From Encephalitozoon hellem ATCC 50504 (Eukaryota > Microsporidia > Unikaryonidae): a stretch of 64,000 nt of DNA. Every line of letters starts with the position of its first letter. Position 1 is the first letter of the stretch. This document shows positions 36,284 to 44,130 of this stretch, in pieces. Under the pieces are notes generated by a model. It did no database searches, was not told the DNA's origin, and saw nothing but the letters and a program-made list of their open reading frames with translations. A program made the position numbers and the translations under genes. The DNA is taken from assembly GCF_000277815.2 (NCBI RefSeq), contig NC_018475.1:1-64000 (forward strand). The letters are read 5' to 3'.

Positions 36284-37093
36284 TCACACTACCCGAAATG
36301 ATTCCTGGGAAAGGGGGATCCTGAACTTTCGGCATGCACAAGCTGTAACGTATATCACCGTAATGATGGGAAGAAGTGCTGCAATGGCAGAAAGAGGCTC
36401 TGCTTCCTCCTCCTTCTCAGTGATAGGTTTACCTACACAACTGCTAAGTATAATTACGGCAGAAAGCAATGAAGAAATGATAATGTGGGGCCTAGATATC
36501 TCTTTCCGTGCAACGAATGTTATCAGATTAATTGAGACCAGCCCAGCTAGTAGAACAATAATCTTGTAAAAGTCATCTTTCTTGATAGAGAAGTTTGACA
36601 TCTTCCATGCCAGCCTGGATAGATATATTAGGGAGATCATTAGTCCATAGACCATTACGCCCTCTGCACAATTCTCATCTGTTATGTAAAGAAGGTGGAG
36701 TAATAGAAACATTCCAAAAATTATTTGGAAGAACAGCATTAAGTTTTTGAACTCAACGAGTTCCCATATATCATGAGATTCTTTATACTTCTTGCATGTT
36801 TTGTAGACCTTTGGAGTCGCATGGAACAACGAAAGAGCTATCGCAGTTAGATATCCAATAACCGCGATAGCCATGGAGAGATGGCTGCTGATTCCAAGAA
36901 TACTTAGCACTATTGGCGTGAAGATTAGGGCCAAGCCTAGAGCACCACTGCTTTCTATTTCAACGCCATAGATACTTATCTTTTTGGGTAGTTTTTCTAT
37001 CATATCCCTGAAGCTTTTATAGGCGTCCTTTGCTTTCTTTTGAAACTCTTTCAAATTTTCTCTGGCCTTATTCGTTTTGCTTGAAGTTTCCAT
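36284..37093 (-). CDS. Polytopic membrane protein of unknown function
   Basis: A 269-aa protein with a charged N-terminus (1-40, possible amphipathic helix) and about six hydrophobic spans (near 52-67, 73-90, 117-135, 145-160, 180-197, 207-222) plus a last one near 240-255. It has no signature of a known transporter. It resembles in plan the 270-aa protein at 45942, with a central span pair, a charged hinge and a late acidic loop (ITEKEEEAEPL). The ATG at 37093 is preceded by GAAGAGGCC, a weak version of the start signal. Confidence 0.7.
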   Translation of the reverse strand: METSSKTNKARENLKEFQKKAKDAYKSFRDMIEKLPKKISIYGVEIESSGALGLALIFTPIVLSILGISSHLSMAIAVIGYLTAIALSLFHATPKVYKTCKKYKESHDIWELVEFKNLMLFFQIIFGMFLLLHLLYITDENCAEGVMVYGLMISLIYLSRLAWKMSNFSIKKDDFYKIIVLLAGLVSINLITFVARKEISRPHIIISSLLSAVIILSSCVGKPITEKEEEAEPLSAIAALLPIITVIYVTACACRKFRIPLSQESFRVV

Positions 37094-37165
37094 GGCCTCT
37101 TCATTCTGATTTTTTTATATACCTTCACAGCACGAAAACGGAAATTATTATAGTGGGAAAGGCCC

Positions 37166-37714
37166 ATGAACAAGGAAGGCGCCCGAGAAGATATAGAGGC
37201 GGGATCCGGGGACCCTGAAGGTATGGATGGTAGACAAAAGAAAGTCAAGGCTGGGGAGGGGCAGGGAAGAAAAAAAGATCTGGACCCTGAAAAGGCCTTG
37301 GAAATATCGAAGTCTTTGAAAAAGAGGATGCAAGACATTCTGAAGAAGGATAATGCAAACAATCTTGAAGGCCGCCCGGCGACTGGGAAGATAGAAAATG
37401 TCGAGGAAATATCAGGCATTCTGATGAATAAAGGATTACAGGAAAGTTTGCTGGATGAAGGAATCCTGAATGAGGTCAGAGGTTGGCTAGAGCCTCTTCC
37501 AGACAAGTCCATGCCCAACATTAAGGTCAAGAAAGGGCTTCTCGATGTACTTAAAAGCATGAGAATCCACAAGGAACACCTTATAGTCAGCGGAGTCGGA
37601 AAGATTGTTTATTTCTATAGTATAAATCCAAAAGAATCAAAGGAGATAAGGTCTATGGCAAAGACACTCGTCCAGAAATGGACAAACGAGGTCTTCAAGC
37701 CAGAGAGCGACTGA
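37166..37714 (+). CDS. SPN1: Spn1/Iws1 transcription elongation factor
   Basis: A 182-aa protein. The first 50 residues are charged and disordered. Residues about 95-180 form the TFIIS N-terminal (LW-type) domain: LLDEGILNEVRGWLEPLPDK, then KKGLLDVLKSMRIHKEHLIV, SGVGKIVYFYSINPKES and LVQKWTNEVF, all matching Iws1/Spn1. It binds Spt6 and RNA polymerase II. ATG 37166 follows AAGGCCC. Less than half of yeast Spn1 (410 aa), mainly by loss of disordered tails. Confidence 0.92.
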   Translation: MNKEGAREDIEAGSGDPEGMDGRQKKVKAGEGQGRKKDLDPEKALEISKSLKKRMQDILKKDNANNLEGRPATGKIENVEEISGILMNKGLQESLLDEGILNEVRGWLEPLPDKSMPNIKVKKGLLDVLKSMRIHKEHLIVSGVGKIVYFYSINPKESKEIRSMAKTLVQKWTNEVFKPESD

Positions 37715-37754
37715 GAGCTCATCCCTTTTGCACGGGACTTAGCTCTGCACTCCC

Positions 37755-38072
37755 TCAAATAAACAAAAATTCAAACAGATTGCCAACATCATTCTTCCTG
37801 CAAAAGTCTTCCAAATACTTTATAAACTCGTACTTGCTCATGCTCTTCCTGACGGGAAGGCCGTGTATCCATGCAAAGTAGTAATCAATGAGGTTAGACA
37901 CCTCTCTTTCTACCAACTTTTTGCTATGAAAGAAGCTTTCGCTTGAAGACCCTCTGTTGACGTGGTCCACCAAGAATGATATGCCCTTGTTAGAAACTAG
38001 AAACCTCTTTACTGTTTCCTTTTCGCTATATCTTTTTTGCTTGCTCATTACATTTGTCTCCTTTTTATCCAT
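37755..38072 (-). CDS. Hypothetical protein, 105 aa
   Basis: I do not recognise this protein. It is predicted soluble, basic N-terminus (MSKQKRYSEKETVKRFL), with mixed helical content and an aromatic-rich middle (LIDYYFAWIHGL) and C-terminus (LEDFCRKNDVGNLFEFLFI). ATG 38072 follows CCCTGGGTTTAGAAC, giving a CCC and a GGG signal, which supports a real gene. Converges with SPN1 across 40 bp. Confidence 0.6.
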   Translation of the reverse strand: MDKKETNVMSKQKRYSEKETVKRFLVSNKGISFLVDHVNRGSSSESFFHSKKLVEREVSNLIDYYFAWIHGLPVRKSMSKYEFIKYLEDFCRKNDVGNLFEFLFI

Positions 38073-38125
38073 GTTCTAAACCCAGGGATGCTTTTTAAAG
38101 CAAGCTAGGAATCCTGCCGGGCATC

Positions 38126-38668
38126 TCATACTTTGAGCTGGTATTCACTAACAAAGGGCTTCCCCTGAAGCTTCTTCACCCACTCTTGTACAATTATTGC
38201 ACCAAGGAGGCAATCATGGGCAGCTGAAATATTGCCATATTCCTTACATAAGTGACTTTTTCCTAGCGGATGAAACGCCATGCATTTAGAACACACAAAG
38301 ATGCTTGTGGAGACTGACTGCTCCTTGTGGTCAATAAATATAACGAGAGCATATTCACACCAGGCTTTGAATGCTTTCTCGTCATCAACAACCACTACCT
38401 TTATTTTTTCATTTATCTTGCTGATTTCATTAACAAACATCCTTTTGAAGGAGGTGATAACATGCCTGTTTACAGTCACCTCTCCTACACCAAGGAGAAC
38501 AAGATTCTTTAGTATTTCACCTCCTATATCGCTGGATCTTTTGCCTTCTCCTAATACGTACGGGGCACCCTGGATTACGGCGGCACGGGCTTCCTCTATT
38601 AGTCTCTGCGTACCTTTCCCAAAAAGCCTTATCTGGCGGTCATAGAGGCCATAAAGCTCCTCCTCCAT
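38126..38668 (-). CDS. Aos1/SAE1-like subunit of the SUMO-activating enzyme (reduced)
   Basis: A 180-aa protein. Its start LYGLYDRQIRLFGKGTQRLI then EEARAAVIQG is the Aos1/Uba-like opening, followed by GGEILKNLVLLGVGEVTVNR. The C-terminus AHDCLLGAIIVQEWVKKLQG resembles the region closing Aos1's adenylation domain. The family is usually about 340 aa, so the middle is much reduced. The GxGxxG nucleotide loop is not conserved, as expected for the non-catalytic partner of Uba2. It could also be Ula1-like. AAATTT and ACC precede the ATG. Confidence 0.7.
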   Translation of the reverse strand: MEEELYGLYDRQIRLFGKGTQRLIEEARAAVIQGAPYVLGEGKRSSDIGGEILKNLVLLGVGEVTVNRHVITSFKRMFVNEISKINEKIKVVVVDDEKAFKAWCEYALVIFIDHKEQSVSTSIFVCSKCMAFHPLGKSHLCKEYGNISAAHDCLLGAIIVQEWVKKLQGKPFVSEYQLKV

Positions 38669-38724
38669 GAGGTCTGAAAAATTTTGTGTTCAAAACGTTT
38701 AATTTTCTTTACTCCCCATACCCA

Positions 38725-39276
38725 ATGTCAACCCAGAACGATAAGAACATTGACTGCAATACAGACAAGGAAGGCGGAGACGTCTACTTTGACGTGTATG
38801 CAAACGAGGAGAGCCTCGGAAGAATCGTGATGAAGCTCTTTGACGACGTTGTTCCAATAACTGCAAGGAACTTTAGAGAGCTCTGCAGGAGGCCTAAGGA
38901 AGAGGGATATAAGGGATCCACTTTCCACAGGATAATTCCCGGGTTTATGATCCAAGGCGGAGACTACACTGCACATAACGGAACCGGAGGAAGGAGCATC
39001 TATGGAGACCGATTCGATGATGAAAACTTCAAGCTAAACCACTCGAAGGAGGGCATTCTTTCCATGGCAAACTGTGGAAAGAACACAAATGGATCTCAGT
39101 TTTTCATAACTCTTGAGAAGACACCATGGCTTGATCGAAAGCACGTTGTCTTTGGCGAGGTGGTTGAAGGGATGAGTGTTGTGCACAAAATAGCCAAGTA
39201 CGGAAGCCAAAGTGGCAAAGTAGCAGGAGGATACAGAATCGAAATAAGAGACTGTGGCGTCCTCGAAAATAATTAA
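38725..39276 (+). CDS. Cyclophilin-type peptidyl-prolyl isomerase
   Basis: A 183-aa protein with a complete cyclophilin domain: [20 protein letters not shown], then [20 protein letters not shown] (catalytic Arg in [11 protein letters not shown]), [20 protein letters not shown] and [18 protein letters not shown]. The Trp in [10 protein letters not shown] suggests cyclosporin sensitivity. There is a short acidic N-terminal extension and no signal peptide, so it is cytosolic or nuclear. ATG 38725 directly follows TACCCA. Confidence 0.96.
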   Translation: MSTQNDKNIDCNTDKEGGDVYFDVYANEESLGRIVMKLFDDVVPITARNFRELCRRPKEEGYKGSTFHRIIPGFMIQGGDYTAHNGTGGRSIYGDRFDDENFKLNHSKEGILSMANCGKNTNGSQFFITLEKTPWLDRKHVVFGEVVEGMSVVHKIAKYGSQSGKVAGGYRIEIRDCGVLENN

Positions 39277-39330
39277 ACATCCTTCTTAAGCTTCCCGTCC
39301 TTCAACTTTAGGCTGCTTATAACCCTAATA

Positions 39331-39963
39331 ATGGAAAAGTTCTCCGGGTACAACGACCCTGTCTCTGGAATAAATCCATTTGTTGATTCCAGAAGAAGCT
39401 CGATCTCAATCCTCGACTATTTCAGAGTAATTCTGAAGATCCCTCTCATTCTGCTTCTTCTGGGAACAAACATAAATGTTGTTCAACTTCTGGTTAGGAT
39501 TAATCCGAGTGCAAAAGTCAGGCCCAAGGTCCTGGCTTCGAATGCATCATCGTTTCTTGACATCTTTGTTTTGAAGTACCTCACAGGCATCAATAACTAC
39601 TATTATGTCACGGAATCTGGCTTTGTAGATGCTAGAAATGGCCGTTTCTGCAAGAAGGCCGAAGAGCCTTGCGTGCTATTCCCAGAGGGTTGCCAAACCA
39701 ACAACAGAGCTATTCTTCAGTTTGTAAGGGACGTTGAGGTTGACTATGTATGTGGAATAAGATACAAGGGAGAATGCATAAACATGTATGGAAACTTCTT
39801 GGGATTTATCTTTCGATTTCTTGCATCCAGAAGTTCTGTGGATGTCAGGTTCAAGAAAAGCTCAGACTTGGGAGATATTTGTAAGCTTTCTTCACTTCCA
39901 CAGGTGAAATGGACCTCGAAAGACAAGGACAGATTCATGAAGGAGTTTGTCGAAAAGCTCTAG
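39331..39963 (+). CDS. Loa1/Vps66-like acyltransferase (PlsC superfamily)
   Basis: A 210-aa protein. MEKFSGYNDPVSGINPF mirrors the opening of yeast Loa1 (M-E-K-Y-x-x-W-x-D-x-x-x-G-I-x-P-F), followed by a membrane segment (FRVILKIPLILLLLGTNINV). The PlsC block III is FPEGCQTNNRAILQF. Block I, normally N-H-x-x-x-x-D, reads SNASSFLD, with Ala for the catalytic His; yeast Loa1 also lacks it. The role would be lysophospholipid acylation in lipid droplet or ER metabolism, but loss of His makes catalysis doubtful. CCC is distant. Confidence 0.7.
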   Translation: MEKFSGYNDPVSGINPFVDSRRSSISILDYFRVILKIPLILLLLGTNINVVQLLVRINPSAKVRPKVLASNASSFLDIFVLKYLTGINNYYYVTESGFVDARNGRFCKKAEEPCVLFPEGCQTNNRAILQFVRDVEVDYVCGIRYKGECINMYGNFLGFIFRFLASRSSVDVRFKKSSDLGDICKLSSLPQVKWTSKDKDRFMKEFVEKL

Positions 39964-39977
39964 GTGGAATAAAGAAT

Positions 39978-41426
39978 TTAATTCTTTCTCAGGATGGATC
40001 CCTCGCTGCTATCCTCGATGATGTATCCACAACTTTTGATGCTCTCTCTTATCCAGTCACATTTCTCAAAAAAATTTGAGTAAGGCTCCTTTCGCTTTGC
40101 CATTCCTCTGATACTCTCTCTGAAGTCGCTAAGCATTTGTGCAATCTGGTCTTCCTTGGAGGATGTTTGTACTTCTCCTTCGCTCAGCCCAAATATATCT
40201 GTGATTTCCTTGACATAATCCTTAACAGCTAGAACTGTGGACGGCGAGATGTCCTTTATCCTGGCATTTGTAAAGTTGATCATTTCCATAATCCTTCGCA
40301 TCACTGTGGGCGTGTCGATGTTATCAAGAATTGCAGTATGAATAGACTCTTGGGTATCCTTCAGTTCCCTCAAGACCTCCCTGTCCACATCCTCTAGGGT
40401 CCTAAATCCTAGTGTATTTTTCCTCATGCTTTCTGCTATAGACATAAAGTTGAATATCTTCTTCTCGATGCTTTCTGCAAATTTGAGATGCTCTCTCTCG
40501 TAGTTCATGTCCTTGTTCCACTGGTGATGAAGAAACAAAACCCTCAGCTGCCGTGGAGAAATCATTTCCAAAGCCTCCTTAATCGTCGTGAAATTCTTTA
40601 AGGACTTAGACATCTTTAGCCCGTCAATATTCAGGTGTCCTGTGTGAAGAAACCACCTTACCCAGGGTTCTCTCATGAAGTAGGCCTGGCACTGGGCTAT
40701 TTCGTTCTCGTGGTGAGGAAATGCAAGATCAATTCCCCCAGCATGTATGTCGAGACCCTCTCCAAGAACGTCACTAGACATCACACTGCACTCAATGTGC
40801 CACCCAGGCCTTCCGTATCCCCATCTGGACTCGTATCTGGGCTCATTCTCCTTGGACTTCTTCCATAGAACAAAATCGCACGGGTTTCTCTTATCTCTGT
40901 TCTCGGCACCCTCGCTATTTATACCATCCTTGCTCTTAAACAGCGGATAGTTGTATTTTTCTTGATATTTTTCAAGATCAAAATATACACTTCCTCCACT
41001 CTCATAGGCAAATCCATTTGCCTCTAGCTTCTCAATGAACCTTACAATCTTATCAACATATGATGTTACAAATGTGACAAAAGAAGGCTGCTTAACATTC
41101 AAAGCCCTCATGTCCTCAAAAAATTCCTCGGTGTACTTCCTAGTGATCTCCTCCGTAGACACCCCAATCTCGTTGGCCCTGTTTATTATCTTGTCGTCAA
41201 TGTCTGTTATGTTCATCACAAACTTCACATTGTACTTTAGATAGTCATTCAAAACTCGCCGTATGACATCAAACATCACATAAGTCCTTGCATGCCCAAT
41301 ATGCGGCGAGTCATACACCGTCGGCCCACAGATGTACATCTTCACTTCGTTTCCCTCAGAAGGCGTAAAAGCCTCACTGGTCTTGGTGATTGAGTTGTAG
41401 AGCTTCAGAGACCTGTCCATAGTCAT
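39978..41426 (-). CDS. Cysteinyl-tRNA synthetase
   Basis: A 482-aa class I synthetase. MYICGPTVYDSPHIGHARTY holds the HIGH motif, TDIDDKIINRANEIG and KMSKSLKNF (about 270) follow. Zinc ligands include the Cys in CGPTVYD, the Cys in WHIECSVMSSDVLGEGLDIH, and HH in FPHHENEIAQ. A C-terminal DALR-like helical region ends near 465. One of two synthetases in the window. ATG 41426 follows CCCTAATG. Confidence 0.96.
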   Translation of the reverse strand: MTMDRSLKLYNSITKTSEAFTPSEGNEVKMYICGPTVYDSPHIGHARTYVMFDVIRRVLNDYLKYNVKFVMNITDIDDKIINRANEIGVSTEEITRKYTEEFFEDMRALNVKQPSFVTFVTSYVDKIVRFIEKLEANGFAYESGGSVYFDLEKYQEKYNYPLFKSKDGINSEGAENRDKRNPCDFVLWKKSKENEPRYESRWGYGRPGWHIECSVMSSDVLGEGLDIHAGGIDLAFPHHENEIAQCQAYFMREPWVRWFLHTGHLNIDGLKMSKSLKNFTTIKEALEMISPRQLRVLFLHHQWNKDMNYEREHLKFAESIEKKIFNFMSIAESMRKNTLGFRTLEDVDREVLRELKDTQESIHTAILDNIDTPTVMRRIMEMINFTNARIKDISPSTVLAVKDYVKEITDIFGLSEGEVQTSSKEDQIAQMLSDFRESIRGMAKRKEPYSNFFEKCDWIRESIKSCGYIIEDSSEGSILRKN

Positions 41427-41495
41427 TAGGGCTCTACATAATGTTTATATTTGAAAACTTTGAGATGCTTAATTCTGCCGCCTTCCAAATATGTA

Positions 41496-41651
41496 TTATG
41501 AGGGCTTTATAATGTACCTTTCGTAGATCTTCTCCATCTCGTTCCTTGTTTTTCTTTCATCCACCTCTTGTGCAATTTCCCTTGCTACTCTTTCTTTTTC
41601 AGACGTACAAAACACCCTAAAGCATTTTATTTTGGATTTTTTTTCCGTCAT
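41496..41651 (-). CDS. Hypothetical 51-aa protein
   Basis: A small frame between CysRS and the SUMO-like-domain gene on the same strand. ATG 41651 is preceded by GAGCCCATAT (CCC signal). The product is charged and probably helical: basic start (MTEKKSKIKCFRVFC), then REIAQEVDERKTRNEMEKIY and a short tail ending KPS. Unrecognised. The start signal and placement between same-strand neighbours favour a real gene. Confidence 0.45.
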   Translation of the reverse strand: MTEKKSKIKCFRVFCTSEKERVAREIAQEVDERKTRNEMEKIYERYIIKPS

Positions 41652-41690
41652 ATATGGGCTCGGTACTCGTCTATGCCATTTATTCTTACT

Positions 41691-42386
41691 CTAGATTTTG
41701 TATTCAATCTCATCCTTACTCACAAGGTCTATCACATCCCCAGTGCACACCACGTCTTTCACATCCATCACATGGTCCAGAACAACGCCGTTCTTAACTA
41801 AAAGATCTCCACGGAATCCCATTTCCTCAAGTTTTGGGAAAATGTCTCCAACTGTAAGCTCTTTGCAAACATCAATCTCAATCGTTTTAGCATAATCAAT
41901 ATTTATCTTCAGTCCAATCCCTACGCCAGAAATTCGCCTCTGCCTATGGACTGTAATGCAGCTATCTCCATCAAATCCTATCTCCTCCAGCGTCAAATGC
42001 CTTGACACGGGAACGGATTTATATTTCATCTTTACCGGAGAATTGGCTTTGTAGTAGGCCTTGTAGATACTCTCCAGTGTGTCCGTTCTCCTCAGGTGGA
42101 ATGTTTTTCTGGAGTCCTGATCAACAACCACCACCCTGAATAACTCCCCCTCGCTACAAGAGCCGTCAACAAACCTCTCCGGATTGAAATTTTCACCTGC
42201 ATCTGAGGCTTTTTCCACCTCGCGTCTCTTTCTACATTTTGAAGGCAAAGCAGTCTGTGCAGATCTTTTCCTCTTTTTTCTGGCTGGCCTTTGGGATGTC
42301 CTTACAACTTCTACCATACTTATCTCGCTGCTGTCATTCTCCACTCTTTCGGCAAGAACTATTTCGTCAGAAGATTCCTCTCCCAT
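41691..42386 (-). CDS. Esc2/Rad60/NIP45-like protein with tandem SUMO-like domains
   Basis: A 231-aa protein. The N-terminus (1-80) is acidic, then strongly basic (SQRPARKKRKRS, KCRKRREVEK), a likely NLS. It has two ubiquitin-fold repeats at about 88-150 (FRVVVVDQDSRKTFHLRRTD, LEEIGFDGDSCITVHR) and about 158-225 (GLKINIDYAKTIEIDVCKEL, VVCTGDVIDLV). Tandem SUMO-like domains at the C-terminus are the RENi (Rad60-Esc2-NIP45) plan, linked to SUMO and genome stability. Its ATG (42384-42386) overlaps the ATG of the divergent gene. Confidence 0.6.
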   Translation of the reverse strand: MGEESSDEIVLAERVENDSSEISMVEVVRTSQRPARKKRKRSAQTALPSKCRKRREVEKASDAGENFNPERFVDGSCSEGELFRVVVVDQDSRKTFHLRRTDTLESIYKAYYKANSPVKMKYKSVPVSRHLTLEEIGFDGDSCITVHRQRRISGVGIGLKINIDYAKTIEIDVCKELTVGDIFPKLEEMGFRGDLLVKNGVVLDHVMDVKDVVCTGDVIDLVSKDEIEYKI

Positions 42387-42783
42387 GGCCTTGAGGATGA
42401 TTGCAGATATGAAAAAAATCATTGATGATGTGGAGACAAGCTCCAACCAGTCTCAAGCATGGTGCATGTTTGATACAAACGAGGACACGTGCTGGTTTTC
42501 AGGCCACGGCACTCAGCAATCCATAGACATTTACCTGAGGCAGACGCTGCGCTTGCAAAGGATCGAAATATTCTTCCAAAGAGGATTCCACTGCACGAAA
42601 GGAAAGGGATGTGTGACTTCATCTGGCAAGTCCTCTGACTATAGCATGATGGAGTTCCACGATGGAGGTGGTATGGGACGTTTGGATATTAATCGAGATG
42701 CAGACCACATAAGGATAGTTTTAGGGGAAAGCGCAGACATATACGGAAGGTATTGCATTTACAGAATAAGCCTTGGCCTCTGA
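42385..42783 (+). CDS. NR2C2AP (TRA16)-like discoidin-fold protein
   Basis: A 132-aa protein. CMFDTNEDTCWFSGHGTQQS matches the conserved M-F-D-x-x-x-E-T-C-W-x-S-x-x-G of human NR2C2AP, and the rest follows: LRLQRIEIFFQRGFHCTKG, then HIRIVLGESADIYGRYCIYR (F-x-G-R-V-V-I-Y-x-L). The fold is galactose-binding-like. Biochemical function is not established. It cannot be a nuclear-receptor partner here. ATG 42385 directly follows CTCTCCC and overlaps the start of the divergent gene. Confidence 0.75.
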   Translation: MALRMIADMKKIIDDVETSSNQSQAWCMFDTNEDTCWFSGHGTQQSIDIYLRQTLRLQRIEIFFQRGFHCTKGKGCVTSSGKSSDYSMMEFHDGGGMGRLDINRDADHIRIVLGESADIYGRYCIYRISLGL

Positions 42784-42841
42784 TGTCTTCTAGGCCTTCG
42801 TGCATGGAGTATTTAGATGAGAAACAGCTTGCCCTTTAGGG

Positions 42842-44077
42842 ATGAGAATAGTTGTTAAGGACTTACCGGAATCTACAACGAAGGAGGAGGTTGAGAAGGA
42901 GTTTTCGAAGCATGGAAAGATAACAGATGTGTTTATGGCAAAGAACGAGCGGGGGAAGTTCAGAAGGATATGCTTTATAGGATACATGGGGGAAAAGGAG
43001 GGAATGGAAGCGATAAGATATCGGGACGGGTCTCTGTTCAAGAACCAGAAGATAAGATGTGAGGCATTGAGGGAGGGGGCAGCCCAAACAAGCGAGTCTG
43101 AGGAGAGGATGATCAAATACTCAAGAAAAATCTTTATTAGGAATATTCCCACTGAATCTGACGAGCAGCTTATTCACGATGTTTTCAAGGAGTATGGAGA
43201 GATCGAGGAGGTCGGGTTGCTGGATCTGAGAGAAAGAAAAGGGGCATATGTGAAATTCAGCAAAGGAGAGTGTGCGCTGGAGGCGTATCGAAACGTAAAG
43301 ATCATTGGAGGAATGAAGGCAAGGATGTTTCCATGGAAGGATAAGGCCGAGAAAGGTCGATACGAGCACTACAACACACTATTCTTCAACTTTGAGTCGA
43401 TTGTGAAGAGGATATGTGAGAGTGAAAGAATTGGGATCAAGGAGCTTGTCGATGTTAATGATAAAGACTTAGGTACCAGGATGGCACTCATTGAAACACA
43501 CTTAGTCCAAGAAACAAAGGAGTTTTTGGAGAATAATGGGATTTATTTGGATAATCTTACTGGAGATACTGATAAGAAGACACTGATAATCCGTAACATG
43601 GAGCTTATGAAGTGCCTAGACCTTATAGACAGCAGATGCAAAATCAGTATTGCACCTTCTAAATGTTTAGCGCTTCTTAAATTTGAAGAGGAGGAAGAGG
43701 CTAGAAAATGCTACAGAAAGTTGAATCTGAAAAGAATGAAGGAGCAGGTTATCTACTGCGAATATGCACCAATGTGCAATGTTTCTAAAAGCACGAGAGA
43801 AGAGATGCCGGAAGACAAGCCAAGAAAGGGCCAGCCTATCAACAAGCTTCTCATCAGGAATGTTCCATTCCAGGCTTCTGAGGAGGAAATTAGAAGGATG
43901 TTCAATTCGTTCCATGTGGTGGATGTAAGAATTCCGGTAAAGAGGGAGGGGACAAGCAGAGGCTTCTGCTTTGTGACACTAGGCTCGCCCGATGAAGTTA
44001 CTGCAGCCATAAAGCATTTTGGAAGCAGCACACATCTCTATGGAAGGCGTCTTGTTCTCGAAAAGGCAAAGTCTTAA
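42842..44077 (+). CDS. MRD1: Mrd1/RBM19-like RRM protein of the SSU processome
   Basis: A 411-aa protein with four recognisable RRM units: at 1-78 (MRIVVKDLPESTTKEEVEKE, FRRICFIGY), about 97-165 (KIFIRNIPTESDEQLIHDVF), a degenerate one at about 240-312 (KTLIIRNMELMKCLDLID) and 333-408 (KLLIRNVPFQASEEEIRRMF, SRGFCFVTLGS). First and last are closest to Mrd1 RRM1 and RRM5/6. Yeast Mrd1 has five and human RBM19 six. It acts in early pre-rRNA cleavage and compaction. CCC and GGG precede ATG 42842. Confidence 0.78.
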   Translation: MRIVVKDLPESTTKEEVEKEFSKHGKITDVFMAKNERGKFRRICFIGYMGEKEGMEAIRYRDGSLFKNQKIRCEALREGAAQTSESEERMIKYSRKIFIRNIPTESDEQLIHDVFKEYGEIEEVGLLDLRERKGAYVKFSKGECALEAYRNVKIIGGMKARMFPWKDKAEKGRYEHYNTLFFNFESIVKRICESERIGIKELVDVNDKDLGTRMALIETHLVQETKEFLENNGIYLDNLTGDTDKKTLIIRNMELMKCLDLIDSRCKISIAPSKCLALLKFEEEEEARKCYRKLNLKRMKEQVIYCEYAPMCNVSKSTREEMPEDKPRKGQPINKLLIRNVPFQASEEEIRRMFNSFHVVDVRIPVKREGTSRGFCFVTLGSPDEVTAAIKHFGSSTHLYGRRLVLEKAKS

Positions 44078-44130
44078 TAAATATCGTACAGTGACCAAAT
44101 TGACAAGTTTAATAAATTTGACAACCCCCA

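Noticed and set aside
37755..38072. Sec62-like reading of the 105-aa hypothetical protein
   Set aside because: No membrane segments and no conserved Sec62 block could be matched.
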